A stretch of 64,000 bases of DNA from positions 1,116,001 to 1,180,000 of the forward strand of contig JACDTU010000002.1 in assembly GCA_022376465.1 (NCBI GenBank). Reading direction: 5' to 3'. Under the pieces are notes generated by a model. The model did no database searches, was not told the DNA's origin, and was given only the letters and a program-made list of their open reading frames with translations. Below are positions 11,892 through 28,323 of the stretch, in pieces. The position numbers were made by a program, and so were the translations under genes. Position 1 is the stretch's first letter. Each line of letters opens with the position of its first letter. Source of the stretch: Cubamyces lactineus. Taxonomy: Eukaryota; Basidiomycota; Agaricomycetes; Polyporales; Polyporaceae.

Positions 11892-14800
11892 TCAAGCTGT
11901 CGCCTGCCTGCTCGGCACCGGAGCCTGAGCATGAGTCTGTGCCGGGGCACCCGCCGCCTGCATATCCGCAATGTTGGCCCGCAACGACTTCTGCAATGGG
12001 ACACGGCCCTCCTCGGGGACGTCCTCTGCGATATCAAACGTCACCCCCGGCCTCCGCCGGCGTATCTTCCCGCGCACTTGCTGCTCGTATTCCTCCCTGT
12101 TGCGCCATTCCTGCGCCGCTACAAGTGGGTCGCGCAACGGAGGCGATGGACGGCCCACCGTCGAGCTTCTCGTAGATTCGGCGCCCGTCAACAGCGTAGT
12201 GAGCTAGCATATCTGGTCAGCTCTGAGATCAAGTATCTTGACTGAGCGGAGACGTACCACTGTGCCCTCTACTGCCTCCACAGACGCCGCAGACACCGTG
12301 CGATGTTTCCTGGACAACAACCTGAACGGCGTGAACATCTTGCCACTTGGACTGCGTTCGCCTGACGCAGCAGGTACGGGTGTCGGCGCAGCGATCGGAA
12401 TTTGTAGAGAGGCGTTTCCACGCTGGTGCTGTGGATGATATTGAGAGCGCTGTTGAGCAGCGTACTGGGCTTGATACTGATGCTGAGCGTGAGCGTCGGC
12501 CTGATGACTAGGCTGGGAATAAGCCTGAGGTTGCGGCTGAGGCTGGGCCTGGTACTGGGATTGGAGTTGGGGTTGAGTTTGGGGCTGAGATGGTGGCTGC
12601 GACTGCGACTGCGACTGCGATTGGGGCGGCATCGAAGCTGGGATCGACACGGCAGCGACTGTAGCGAGTTGGGGTGCAGGGCCGCCGGCGGGAGACTTGA
12701 CCGTGATGTTCTGCGCTTGCGTGTAAGATATCGGCTGAGTAGGCTGCGAAATGTTGCGCTGCCGCCTTTCTCTGACCGTGGCCGTGGCCGAAGGAGGGGG
12801 CGGGGGTTCTACGTCTCGGGGCTTGGGAGGGGAAGACCTCGAGCGGAAGAGGCTGATGCCGAAGAAGCCCTTCTTCTTCTCCTTGTCTCGCTCCCTGTCT
12901 TTCTCCTTCTCCTTGGTCGACGCCTTGGACATCGTCCGGCCTAATGGGACAGGAGGATTGACCTGCGGAAGCATCGAAGGCGCCAACGATGATGGCGTGA
13001 GGAGAACATCGGGTTGCTGAGCGGGCGCGGCCCTAGACGATTGCCCCTGGGCCCGGGAAGACAAGCTCGCAGAGGGATAAGCTGAGGTAGCCCCCAGCCT
13101 ACCAGCGTATTGGGGGTCAGAAACAGTGCGCGAGTGTGCGCTAGGCGCTGGAGCTGGGTATGTCTGGTTGCGGGTAGGTTGCGGGGGCGCGGATTGCAGA
13201 GGAGCGGGTGCCTTTCCAGGGGGTGTCGATACCGCAGCGTGCCGCGTCGGCCTACTAGCCGTCGGGGCGGGCGACGGGGCAGTTCGGGGCGGAATGCGCT
13301 GACCGGATATAGGCATCGTAGTCGTTGTCGGAGGGGCGGAGTGAGGAGGGTCTTGTGCACGCTGCCCATAATCGGCTGCTTGAGCTGAACGTGATTGCGT
13401 TTGCGCAGAGGCCTGGGCGTACTGAGAAGGGAAGGTGGACTGGGTAGCTGAAGCCGGCATGCGGCCATATTGGTGGTCGTAGGCTGTAATGGGCGTCTGT
13501 GTGCTGTACGATTGTGAGTGACTGGGCGCAGCCCCATTGGGCGCGGAGGATGGAGGCTGAGCAGTCGGGTATCCCGGAGGAGCTGGAGAACGGTATCTGG
13601 CTGGATCAGGGTATCCGGACGAAGCATTAGGCTGACGAGAAGCGGAGGCATTATCTGTTCGTGACGTAGCGTGAGCTTGCGAATTCATGGCGCTGGAGTC
13701 GTGGGGTAGCTGTTGGCGAGATACACTGCTAGGAGATGGCTTCGTGGGTGCGGCGTGAGTGATGGTGTCGTTCGAGCCGTTACGGTGCGAGTGCAGGCGA
13801 CCAGAGGGCGAGTGCTTCGGCGTGCCAGACACGGATCCAACAGAGACCGCGTGTCCAACAGCGGGTGATCGACCCGGGTCAGGTAAGTGATATCGCGAGG
13901 GCGAATGTCCTCCTGCACCGGTCGCGTAGGCTTGTCCTGTGCCCGTGACGGGTTGCACAGCGTGTTGCTCATATCGCGGCGAAGGTTGATGGTGAGTACT
14001 CTGACCGGACGGTTCTCTCCCATGGGCATGGCCATAAGAACGACCACCTTGCGCTTCAGAGGGAATTGTGGCCACTGGCGGTTTGGGTGAACGTGGATCG
14101 TAGCCCGCAGGATATGTGGACGGATTGACGTGCACTGAAGGAGGACGAGGCGGCGCTGAAGCACCGGGATAGGTCATGTTCCTCTTCGGGGATGCAGACG
14201 GCTGTCCTTGGGACGTTGCAGCTGTACGCGAGGTGGTTGTAGTATGGGCTACACCCGTATGCTGGCTCCCGTATCCAGGTGCCTGCGCGGATGACGCATG
14301 CGCCGATTCATTGACATCTTCACTCACTGGGAACCTCGATGGTAGATCATGGTGGGCGGTCTTGCCATGCGTGGACCCGTACTGGACGTCCGCGTAGGCT
14401 GTGCGGTAAGCATCCGTCTCGGGGTGTTGGGCGGAGGTTTGTGTGTGCGAATATGGAGCCTGTTGGGCAGTCGCCTGTGCAGCATGAGAATGACCGGGAG
14501 CAGGAGTGGAACGCGAGCGGGAGTCACCCGAAGGTACCTGGAGTCTAGTACCAGATAGACCAGCAGAGACATACTGAGAAGGAAGTGCAGGAGGAGCATC
14601 TCGTGAAGCGTAAGGGTCGTGCTGTGTCGGGGCAGCCGATGGAGGCCTGACTACCACATCCGGTAAAGTCTGCTGAGAGCCATGCACTGTCGAGGAAATG
14701 AGACCGTTGGAATCCGCGTGTCGTGAGTGCCCCACTGTGCCAGGATAGCCTTGGGGCGGCTGCTGCGTGCGCGGGGCGCCCATTGTGACGGTGGACTGCT

Positions 14801-16803
14801 GCAGACCCCTCGAAGAATCCACATGCGCAGAAAGCCCTGGTGTGGATGCTTGGTAATACTGCGGAGTAGTCTGAGAACGGGACGCGGTCTCGTAGGCGCG
14901 ATCCGCTGGCTGTGCATCCGCCTGTCTGGCTATAGATGTCGCGCTGTGCGTCTTGGGCAGCGTAACGTTCGAGTCGGCCGGACCCTGCCCAGCGCGAATG
15001 CTGACTATGTGGCGCGTAGGACGGTGAGATGTAGTCAGACCTACGTGTGAGGTAGGCTTGCCTGTGAAAGGCGCGCCAGACTGCGTAGGCGCACTATCAT
15101 TGGCCATTGCAGTCGCCGGGCGTTGAGGGGAGCTTCCACTAGGAGCAGCTGACTTCGCCCCCGACCCACTCCGTTCTTGTTGATACTGTGAGGCCCGTAG
15201 TTCCTATGAGCTGCAGGATAGCATGGATATGTACCGAGCATACCTGGTTATACCATGCGGAGGCAATCTCTTGGCTTGTGGTCGGTCCAGGGGGCTGCTG
15301 GCCTTCTGACGCAGCCGTCTTCGACTTATGGCGCGACGAATCTCCATGAACCCTATGCTTGCGCTAGAAAAGCCACGCTTGTTGGATATCTTACCGAGAC
15401 CTATGCGAAGCTAGTACTTACGCGCTCCTTCTGGATGGTGGGTGGTTTTTCGTTCTCACTGCCGGAAGGTCCAGATGATTGACCGCGCCCCAAAATGCTG
15501 CCTTGCTCTCGACTTGCATAACGTCGATCAGAAACTCTCGTCTATGGATACGTAAGTGATTGCTGCGTCGCACACATACAAATTTCGGGCTTACACGTTC
15601 TCGCACAGAGTGCTCCTGTTCGCTGCTGGATATGCCCGAGTCTTGGCCTGCTTGCTGCACAAGCACTTGAGGCCTTGAACGATGCGTCTTGGAAGATGAT
15701 CTCTCGCGGTTGTGCCCAGGGGGAGGGATAGGTAACGGAGGATCCTCTCGATCAGAAGCTGATGGATAGCCAGCATCGGCCGCGGGCGAAGGCGCGTGTG
15801 TAGGGACTGTTCGCGCGCCGGCTGTCAGCCCATACCACGGCACAGAAGTCGCAGTAGCGGTGGGCTGTGAAGCTTGCGTTCGGCCGTAGTCCTGTATCAT
15901 ATTAAGGTCACCCATGACTACGAGGCGATCGAACATACGTACCGTATATCCGGCGGGTAACCTGTCCGCAGAGCCCTGGGCAGGAGTAGCGTATGCTTGG
16001 TATGGATTGGTGGCATCCGCAGGTTTGGGGTCTGCCGCAGCTCGACCTTCCCGATCTCTCGTCCTCTCCTTCTCCTTATGCCTGTCGCGATCCCTAGGCA
16101 CCCGTTCTCTCTCTTTAGCAGCCTCCTTCTCCTTCTCCTTTCTGCGCCTGCGCTCGCGGTCTTCACTCTTCTCATAGGTGCGGTCCCGCGCGTCAGACTT
16201 GTCGACCTCACGTCTACTCGACTTCTCCCTGTCCTTGTCTCGCTCGCGGTGGTGTCGGGATGATGAAGTGGGATCGCGTGAGGTGTGCTCCGGTGGAAGC
16301 GAATACCAATTTGTCGTAGCAGGTTGCTGAACATATGCGGCCGAGGAAGTGTAGTCGTGTCGAGCAGGATGTGCTGAGCGGGAACTGTACTGGTTGTCGC
16401 TGGCAAGGACCTTTTCCTTTGAGGATCGCGGGCTACGCTTGTCCGACTTCTTCTTGATGTACTCCCGCAAGCCATACGCGTCCGGATATGAATCTTTGGT
16501 CCGGTGTTGTGACGAGGCGTAGGACGATTGCGGGACACCATAGGACGAAGACTGCTGCGTCGCGGACGTACGTTCTTTACTAGAAGACTTATGATAGTCA
16601 TGAGCCGCTGAGGTGTCGGCGGCGTCCGTCCGGCGTGAACTGCGATGTCTCCTCGACCCATCTGCGGCAACCGTCTTGTCCACGTTGTGGCGCTGGGTGG
16701 AAGCCATTGTCTGACGGGGACGGTCAGTGTCCGAATCGCTAGGGGGCCAAAGACCGTGGTTGTCCCTCCTCGATGTCGCTGCGCTGCGTTGCCGAGAGGA
16801 CAT
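11892..16803 (-). CDS. Very large intrinsically disordered protein, function unknown
   Basis: I do not recognise this protein. It starts at the ATG at 16803 (MSSRQRSAATSRRDNHGLWP) and ends at 11892. Joins I support: an intron after SVRER near 15590; another after IQKER (donor gtaagt near 15420); YNQ joined to ELRASQ across the intron near 15200-15250; and 12204-12257 near the 3' end (EGTV to LTTLLTG). A further in-frame intron is likely near 15895-15945. The protein has about 1450-1500 residues. The N-terminal third is rich in Arg/Lys/Glu/Asp with RD/RE runs. The middle is Pro/Ser/His/Tyr-rich. Then come a basic KEKEKDRERDKEKKKGFF patch with FGISLFRSR, a Gln-rich block, and a basic KMFTPFRLLSRKHRTVSAAS segment. 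The C terminus is more ordered (AAQEWRNREEYEQQVRGKIR). No catalytic motif is seen. Two adjacent genes are possible, but the open joins favour one. Confidence 0.7.
12424..12629 (-). repeat. Gln-rich, prion-like low-complexity coding block
   Basis: Degenerate CAG/CAA-CCN and CAG-TCG repeats, including a tandem gactgc unit near 12600-12620, encode SQSQSQSQ followed by alternating QPQ/YQAQ. On the other strand this reads as meaningless Leu/Arg-rich frames. The block lies within the large disordered-protein gene. Confidence 0.8.
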
Positions 16804-18037
16804 GAAGGGGCATAGGGTAGGGTAGAGGAGAAAGGCCCCTGGTCGGATTGAGGCCCGGTTTTAATATGAAGGAGGGTGGCCGGAGGAGAATGGAGAGGGA
16901 AAGCAAGGCGTGTGGCCATGAGGCGGGAGAGACACCCGGGCTTGTTCAACCAGAATTCCACTTGCGGTCGGTTACGTACCGCCTCTGCAACACTCCCAAA
17001 CGCCGGGCTTTGACCTCTTCTGATTCATTTCTCTGTCCGTCCTCCGCTCCTCCTCTCTCAGGCTCTGCGTACCGATAGTGCTAGTCAAAGCTTCCTCCGC
17101 TTCATCCAGCCTATACACGCCAACGGCTGTGGCACCGGTTTCGCACTCCCGCCAGCATACTGCATGCTTGGTGGCACCGGTAGAGCCTCGCACTCCGCCT
17201 GGCGATCGACCAAGGTCTGGAATGTCACACCACGACTGGATAACAACGTAACATGGCATTGCGTGCGGCCTCGGTACACAGCATGTATCTACGTGGAACA
17301 AAGTCGTCGACTACGGTAACGAAGATGTATGCAGAGAGGACGGCACGACAACGCCTTGGGGTGACGACGCAGTCAATGTGAACCTCTTGCGCTACCACCG
17401 GAAATGAGGGAAACCCCAGACCACCCAACTCAAGAACAGAGCCGGGCGGAGATCATTGCCAGGATGGTTTGCTCTTACACGATGTTGACTCATTACACGA
17501 CAGTAGACAGCGGAAAGGCTGGTGGAGGCCAGATGGTCCTCCCTGTCGAGACAATTTAAGGATCGTGTGGTGTGATGCTCGAGAGGCGAGACGCGACAGA
17601 ACACGTAGACGAACAGCAAGCAGAAAACAGACGGGAAGGCTCTGCGAGTGAAGGCTTCTTGCATGCTTTCAGCCAGCTGGCCGAACAGTAGCTTCTCGGT
17701 AGCATGGTCGACGACGAGCTCGAGGATGGCGTTGAGGGCAAGAGACAAAATTGCAAAGGCAAAGGGTCTTTTATACGCGATGACTAAGAACGGGAAGGAG
17801 TTCCCACGGGCCAGCCGGCCAGAATCTCGTCCGCACGCGGAGGCACGACCAGTGCACCTCCCATTGCGTATCATCTGCGTCTCTGCAGCCAATATCTCTT
17901 CCTCGCGGCTTTCCCTCGCAGCAGACACTCCCTCATTACTGCTAGAGGATCCCACTCCTCTGCCTCACCGTCATGGTATGCCCTGAATGTCCGCCCTGTC
18001 GCCGCAGCTGAGTATGGACGCGTTCTAGAGCGATACT
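16804..18037. other. Divergent intergenic region, no gene supported
   Basis: This 1.2 kb separates the disordered-protein gene from UBP15. A minus-strand frame at 17392-17955 is open, but no family is recognisable and the other frames are no worse, so I do not call it. Both promoters must lie here. Confidence 0.5.
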
Positions 18038-22338
<4,301 letters not shown>

Positions 22339-22540
22339 TAGGTGGCAATGACCAGCTTCATGCTCTCGTGTCGTCTCTCAATGACTGCATTCTCGACCTT
22401 CATCACATGTACTTCTTTGACTTCCTAGCGTTTCTCACTGTATAACGACCACCCATCCATTCCACAGATGAGTGTACATCACCCCGATCGTATTGCCCAC
22501 GGTATGAACAATGAACATGGAAATAATAATGAATGTACGG

Positions 22541-23482
22541 TTACTTTCGCTTCTTCGACTTCTTCGACGAAGACTGTCGGTTTGTGAGTAGGAAGGTCAA
22601 AACGGTAAATCAGCTTAACTCACGGATTTCGATGGTGACCGAGGCGATGAGGGTGTCGAAACCGAGCGATCGCTGTCGCTGAACGTACCGCTATCAGCGC
22701 CTGCGCTGGGCGGCGCCAGTCCATTCGACGATTTGGCAGAAGAGGGAGTCTCTGGGCGAGCAGGGGTTGACGGCGTAGAAGGTACGGATGTGGCGAGCTG
22801 AGGAGTAGCAGGAGCCACAGGGATAGCATGCCCGGCAGGTGCGGGCTCAACGTTTAGTTTAGGCAGTGCGGCTTTGCCATACTTGAGCTCTGCGATGTGG
22901 CGTGGTCAGCAGTTATTCTTTTCAATATTCCAGCGTTCATACCAGCTTCAGCGCGAATAGACGGGAGCTGCTCTACGAGAGCACGCATCTTCTCATTATG
23001 CATCATCTCGGTCGCGGTCTGGAAGATTACACTTCCCCAACCTTCAACATATGCGTTTGCCTCTGCCGCTACCTCCAAAATCTCGGCTTCCATTTCCTTC
23101 TCTGCGGCGAGCAAGCTGTTCCAAAGATCGTCTCCGATGGAACCCTTCTGCAGGAGATTCTGGAGGGCAGGCTTGTCCTCTCGGAGTCGGATAATGCGTG
23201 TAACGTCGGTCATGGCACGGCGAACAAGAGCGGCCTTCAAGAGAGACTCGGGAGCAGGAGGGTCGGACATTTGCATGAGAGAGAAATATACATCGCGTTC
23301 ATGGTGTTGAGGGAAGTAAGGCTCATAGACCTTGCCTGGTGAGACGCGACCTGTTAATTAGCTGACCGGTGCCAAAGCTAAGAGTACTAACGCGCGTTCC
23401 GCCGTCTATAGAAGTAGCTGAAGACGAGCAGACTGCCAAAGACGATAAAGACGTAGAGAACGGGGATGAGGACGGACGCCAT
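22541..23482 (-). CDS. SEC66: Sec62/Sec63 complex subunit SEC66
   Basis: Membrane subunit of the ER post-translational translocation complex. The ATG at 23482 gives MASVLIPVLYVFIVFGSLLV, a transmembrane segment ending in RRRNAR. After an intron come YFPQHHERDVYFSLMQM, PPAPESLLKAALVRRAMTDV, IIRLREDKPALQNLLQKGSI, GDDLWNSLLAAEKEMEAEI and EANAYVEGWGSVIFQ, the diagnostic Sec66 block. The C-terminal tail is Ser/Thr/Pro-rich and ends in a Lys-rich SSSKKSKKRK, encoded by a small last exon (stop at 22541-22543). The basic tail is presumably cytosolic. The gene is divergent from CIT1. Confidence 0.94.
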
Positions 23483-23878
23483 CGCGGCGTTGGGCGATGG
23501 ACGAGGAGGCGGCCGAGTACAAGAGGGTGTTGAGCTTGAGCGCGAACGCGATCTGCTGGCAAAACCCAAGTGACACGCACACTCTCGGTCGCGTGGCCAA
23601 TGCACCGATCAGGGAATGTCGGCCTTACATAACAGGCGCCCATTCGGCCCCGGAGGACGCCGCAAGGACCGGCCGGTGCAGTTCCGCTCAAATGCCGCAC
23701 CGGACGGCGGGCGGTCACGCGGACGGCGTTTCGCGTGCGAAAAGGCGCCCACGGGCGGCTCTAGGCCAGTCGCGTCGGGGACATATGAAAGTGCGGGGTG
23801 CGGGGAAGGCTAATCCTCACCCGTTCTCTCTCCCCCTACCCCGCATCTCTACCCCGCATTCACAGCACACAGCTCACG
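23483..23878. promoter_or_regulatory. Shared SEC66/CIT1 promoter with a CCAAT box
   Basis: This 396 bp divergent region contains CCAAT at 23597-23601 (ggCCAATg), 278 bp upstream of the CIT1 ATG. CCAAT boxes bound by the Hap2/3/5 complex are known to control respiratory genes including citrate synthase in yeast. That it works here is inference. A CT-rich tract lies just before the CIT1 ATG. Confidence 0.5.
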
Positions 23879-26226
23879 ATGTTCAGGAGCAGCTCGGCGA
23901 CAGCACGTTACGTCTCAAGGGCGTGTGCGCAAAGGCGTTTCGCGTCGACCAAGGTCCTCTTTGCAGCTCTCACCGAAGACTGGTCCAGTGCAGCTCATCG
24001 TAGCCCACAGACTGTACGAGAGGTGTTGGAGGAGGTCATCCCCAAGAAACAGCTCCAGCTGAAGCAGCTGGTGAGCCTGTCGCGAGTTAACTCAAGAGTG
24101 TAAGCTTTGCTGATCGCCGGGCCAGAAAACCGAGCATGGTCAGGCTGTCCTGGGCGACGTGAAGGTGTGTATCGACAAGCATACACAACGTTCTTCTTGT
24201 CATGAGTTTGGCTAGGTTGAGCACGTCGTCGGGGGAATGAGGGGATTGAAGGCAATGCTCTGGGAAGCATCGGTCCTGGACCCTATCGAGGTGTGTAATA
24301 TCACATGATTTGATTTTGTGTGCCAAGAGTTCACTGGAGCGTAGGGCATTCGGTTCCATGGCCTCAGCATTGCCGACTGCCAGAAAGTCCTTCCGGCTGC
24401 ACCTGGTGGCAAGGAGATCATCGCAGAGAGCATGCTTTGGCTGCTCCTCACCGGCAAGATCCCCACGGAAGCAGAGACGCGGCAGTTGTCCCGTGAGCTC
24501 GCAGAGAAGGGGGAGCTTCCCGAGTATATTGAGAAACTAATTGACTCGTGAGTCTGTGAAGAGAGCCCTCAAGTGCAGGTTCGTCTCATGCACATCTCCA
24601 GCCTTCCTGCTACCCTTCACCCCATGACGCAACTGGGTATGGGAGTAGCCGCCCTCAACCACGAAAGTAAATTCCAAGCAGCCTACGAACGTGGTATCAA
24701 GAAGAGCGAGTACTGGACGTACGCATTGGAGGATTCACTGGACCTGCTTGCCAAGCTGCCCGCATTGGCCGCGCGAATCTACCGGAATGTGTACAACCCT
24801 GGCAAGCCACTGCCTAAGATCAATAAGGACTTGGACTTGGTCGGTACGTACCCAACGCAACCTTGGATCATCATGAAATGTGTGAGTTGAACCCATCAAA
24901 CAGGCAACTATGTGAACATGCTCGGGTATGGGGATAACCATGATCTCACTGAATATCTCCGCCTCTATATCGCTATCCACGGCGACCATGAGGGTGGCAA
25001 TGCATCGGCTCACACTTCTCGTGAGTGTCATTTGGATGTTGATCCAGTATGATACTCATGCGATTCGACAGACCTTGTCGGTTCTACCTTGGCGGACCCG
25101 TATCTTGCTTATGCTGCCGGTCTCTATGCGCTCGCTGGGCCTCTTCACGGGTAGGCCCACATGTTGAAATAAGAGTGTATATCACTGACGCGTATACAGT
25201 CTGGCGAACCAGGAGGTGCTGAGGTGGCAGATGAACATGCAAAAAGAACTCGGTGGCAACATCACTCATGACTCGATCAAGGAGTACCTATGGAAGACTC
25301 TCAAGAGTGGTCAGGTCGTCCCTGGGTGGGTATGCTTCGCTGCCGCAGCTTTTGTGACATGCTAATAATTTTCCCCTCAGATATGGCCACGGTGTGCTCA
25401 GGAATCCGGATCCGCGCTTCATGGCTCTACAACAATTCTGTGATACCCGGCCTGCATTGCTCCAGGATCCGATTGTCCAACTGGTCAAGAAGGTAGACAA
25501 TGCATTCAATCATCATGGCCAGAATCACCATTGCTCAATATTGTCGCATTTTAGACGTACGAAGTTGCGCCGGCTGTCTTGAAGGAGCACGGCAAGGTGG
25601 GGACGGCTAACTCAAGTTTGACATGATCGGTATATGCTAATTGGCTCCTTCAGACTAAGAACCCTTACCCGAACGTGGATGCTGCTTCAGGTAAACCTAG
25701 TGACATGCGGCGTATTCGAGGCAGTATACTCATGCATCGGAACGTAGGATGTGTCCTATATCACTATGGCCTCACCCAGTTCAAGGTTCGTGCATCATGC
25801 TCAACCATGCCTTTGTCCATATCTGACATACCGCCAATCTTACAGTACTACACCGTCATCTTCGGTGTCTCAAGAGGTTCGTCTGCTGACCACTACAGCA
25901 TCCGCCCAAATAGCACAATAGCTGATAACTACATTCCACGCAGCTCTCGGCTGCCTGACACAGTATGTGTGGTCCAGAGGTGCGTCTTCCCTTCATGGTG
26001 GTCCAGGGAGAGCGACCGCCGCCAGGTCCCGATCCACTGTAATCCCGTGAAATTTACTGATCTTGACCTATTCTCTTTGTAGCCCTCGGCTTGCCCATCG
26101 AACGTCCGAAGTGTGAGTCCATGCGTCTTCAGACTGCGTCGGCGTCATATCAGAGACTGACTGCGTGTCGGGTTGCGGACGACAGCCTTGTCGATGGACG
26201 CGATCGAGAAGCTGATCAAACAGTGA
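23879..26226 (+). CDS. CIT1: Mitochondrial citrate synthase
   Basis: Condenses oxaloacetate with acetyl-CoA in the first step of the TCA cycle. The start [20 protein letters not shown] is an Arg/Ser-rich mitochondrial targeting peptide. The mature protein begins near [19 protein letters not shown]. Catalytic residues are visible: His in [13 protein letters not shown], His in [18 protein letters not shown], and Asp in [11 protein letters not shown]. More than ten introns occur. Joins worth noting are DAASG to [12 protein letters not shown] across an intron near 25690-25750, and RPK to [17 protein letters not shown] using the gtgagt donor near 26114. The length is usual for the family. It shares a promoter with SEC66. 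Confidence 0.96.
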
Positions 26227-26909
26227 ACGCGAACGCCGACATGTGCTCGTCAACCAGCGGCGACGCTGATCGCAGCCCGGCGCATGACGACCGTCGCTTG
26301 CTGTTGGGCATGTGCACGGCGTTGGTGGACCGAAGCTTCGAATGTTGTTGTCGTCGCGAAGCGCAAATCGGAGTTTGGAGGTTCGGACGTGGTGCCGATA
26401 CCAATATTCCTGTCGTCGGTGCGGGCAACGGAGTGTCACAGAAGTCACGATCTAAGCAGATAGGAAGCCCGACGCATTTATTGTACATCTCTCGGATTTG
26501 TTTCAGGAAACCACTGCCATTCAGTATGAGACGTCAACGGACTGGAGGGAGCGCAAGCGTCCATGATTGAAAAGTTAAAAATACGCTGAGACAAAAAGAC
26601 AGTAGAGTGGCGAGACGAATAAGGAGACGAATATGTACGAGAGAAAGGGTTTGCGTTGAGAGGATACCACCAGTGCAACCCAACGAACCCACCGGCAGGA
26701 CACATGTAGTCGCACCTGTTATACAGGGAGGGGAAACTCGGAAGATTATACGACACAGAAGAGGGGGAACTCGGGGTACGACGGGAGATACGCAGACGAC
26801 GCACATATATACAGCTGTCCCACGGAGCCCAGACAAGTCAAACTCGAACAGTCCTGGAGAGAAGCCGAGTGATAGCTCATATCAAGCGTGCTTGGGAAGT
26901 CTCATCGAA
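26227..26909. other. Convergent 3' intergenic region
   Basis: This is the 3' flank of CIT1 and of the proline-rich protein gene. I see no coding exon of known family. Confidence 0.5.
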
Positions 26910-28323
26910 CTAGAACCGGCGAGGAGCCTGCGCCTGTGGGGGCGGCCCAGGACGGCCACCGGGACCAGGAGGAGGGAATGCGCCGGGTGGATACACTGTA
27001 GGCGGCGGCATGCCTGCCCGTGGCTGTCCAGGACCGGGAGGGCCCGGTGGGAAACCCTGACCAGGACCAGGCGGACCAAATCCTTGAGGGGGTGGAGGTC
27101 CGCCGAAACCAGGCGCACCCGGTGGCCCGCGCGGCATGCCTTGCGGCGGCATACCTTGCGGTGGCATGCCCTGCGGTGGACCGCCCTGTGGAGGGAACCC
27201 TTGTTGCATGGGCGGTGGGCCGCGGGGTATGGGGCCAGCACCGGGAGGGGGTGGCTGCATATGTGGACCTGGTGGCGGAGGTCCACGCTGTTGGGGAATA
27301 GGCGCAGTTGCTGAACGCGGTGGCCCGTTCGGGCCAGGCGGTGCAACACCGGGATCGCGCAGTGCAACGGGCGTCGGACCAGGACGAGGACCAGACGCGG
27401 GGACGGGGGCCCCAGAGGGCACTGGTGGATTCTTCTCTGCGGCCTTGATGATCTCATCGCTGCATTGCAGAGTAGTATTGTTCAGAAACAAGGGTCGCCT
27501 TTCGCGATTGAAGATAGAAACGTACTCAAGTAGATTGAGGGCTGCGCATAAAACAACCCACTCTACGCAATCTTCATTCCCCTCACCCAATGTTTGCCAG
27601 ACTGCCTTCTCCTCGGGAGTCTTACCGGTGATGCTTATCCTGGTGCCGCCTCCGTTCGGACCTGGTGGGTTCTTCTGTATCTTCCCGAACTCAATTCGCT
27701 TAGGCGGGATGTTATGCCCTGCATAGGCAAAGTAAAACATGGACCAAAACTGGGCGTTCGGGTTGGGCTTAGAGATTTGGAAGAGTGGGAGATCGCCTTG
27801 GTCGGGGGAAGGGAGAGCGAGCTTATAGATAGGAGAGAGGACGCCGGTGTTTGTGATAGTCCATTTGAGATTGCGAGAGGCTTCACAGCGGACGACCTTG
27901 GAGGAGGATGAAGAGGCATGGCCGGGATCGGAGGCGGTCCCTTTACCGTTCCCTCCATTCGGCCGAGGTGGGAAGAGCTTGGCTACACACAGGTCGCCTT
28001 GTGGCGAGGGAGTCAAGAGATAATTCTCCGCATTCTGGAGCGCGCACGTCAGGGCAAGATTTCGGGACTGATGAATGGATCGCGTACGAAGTTGGTATGG
28101 AGATACGAGTAGAGGATATTATTGGGTTGACCTACGGGGACGTGGGTCTAGTAAGTGGGAAGCCATATGCATATGCGAGAAAGCCGTACCATGAGGGGTC
28201 ACTATCAAGGTGGGGAGGTGGTTGGGTATAGGCGGGTGAGTGGGAGAGGTATATACGGTGTATATCGCTGAGACGGAATTGAGCATTGCGCGCGACAGAG
28301 ACGGGGGGAGACATACCTGCCAT
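26910..28323 (-). CDS. Proline-rich protein with an ordered N-terminal domain, function unknown
   Basis: I do not recognise a named family. Exons are 28317-28323, 28088-28131 and 26910-28034. They sum to a perfect frame of 391 residues beginning MAGQPNNILYSYLHTNF-NAENYLL. The first half looks folded: DLCVAKLFPPRPNG, SRNLKWTITNTGVLSPIYKL, AQFWSMFYFAYAGHNIPPKR, RISITGKTPEEKAVWQTLGE, VEWVVLCAALNLLEYVSIF. It may be a PH-like or EVH1-like beta fold, but that is only an impression. From about residue 220 to the end it is Pro/Gly/Gln/Met-rich with three tandem PPQGM units and ends APRRF. That tail resembles those of RNA-binding or actin-regulatory proteins. The first intron (185 nt) is longer than typical here. 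The gene is divergent from RTS1. Confidence 0.78.

Noticed and set aside
12426..12944. Leu/Arg-rich plus-strand frames over the Gln/Pro-rich gene
   Set aside because: Antisense translation of low-complexity CAG/CCN-type repeats; the minus-strand frame is the 967-codon real one.
15041..15241. Separate gene starting at the ATG at 15107 (MANDSAPTQSG)
   Set aside because: The frame stays open upstream through a good acceptor and joins earlier exons, so this ATG is internal to the large disordered protein.
17392..17955. 187-codon minus-strand frame between the disordered gene and UBP15, with hydrophobic stretches
   Set aside because: No recognisable family; competing frames overlap it; it probably reflects promoter composition.
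27130..27185. Short tandem repeat resembling a CRISPR-like array
   Set aside because: It is three PPQGM coding repeats in a proline-rich protein of a eukaryote; there are no spacers.
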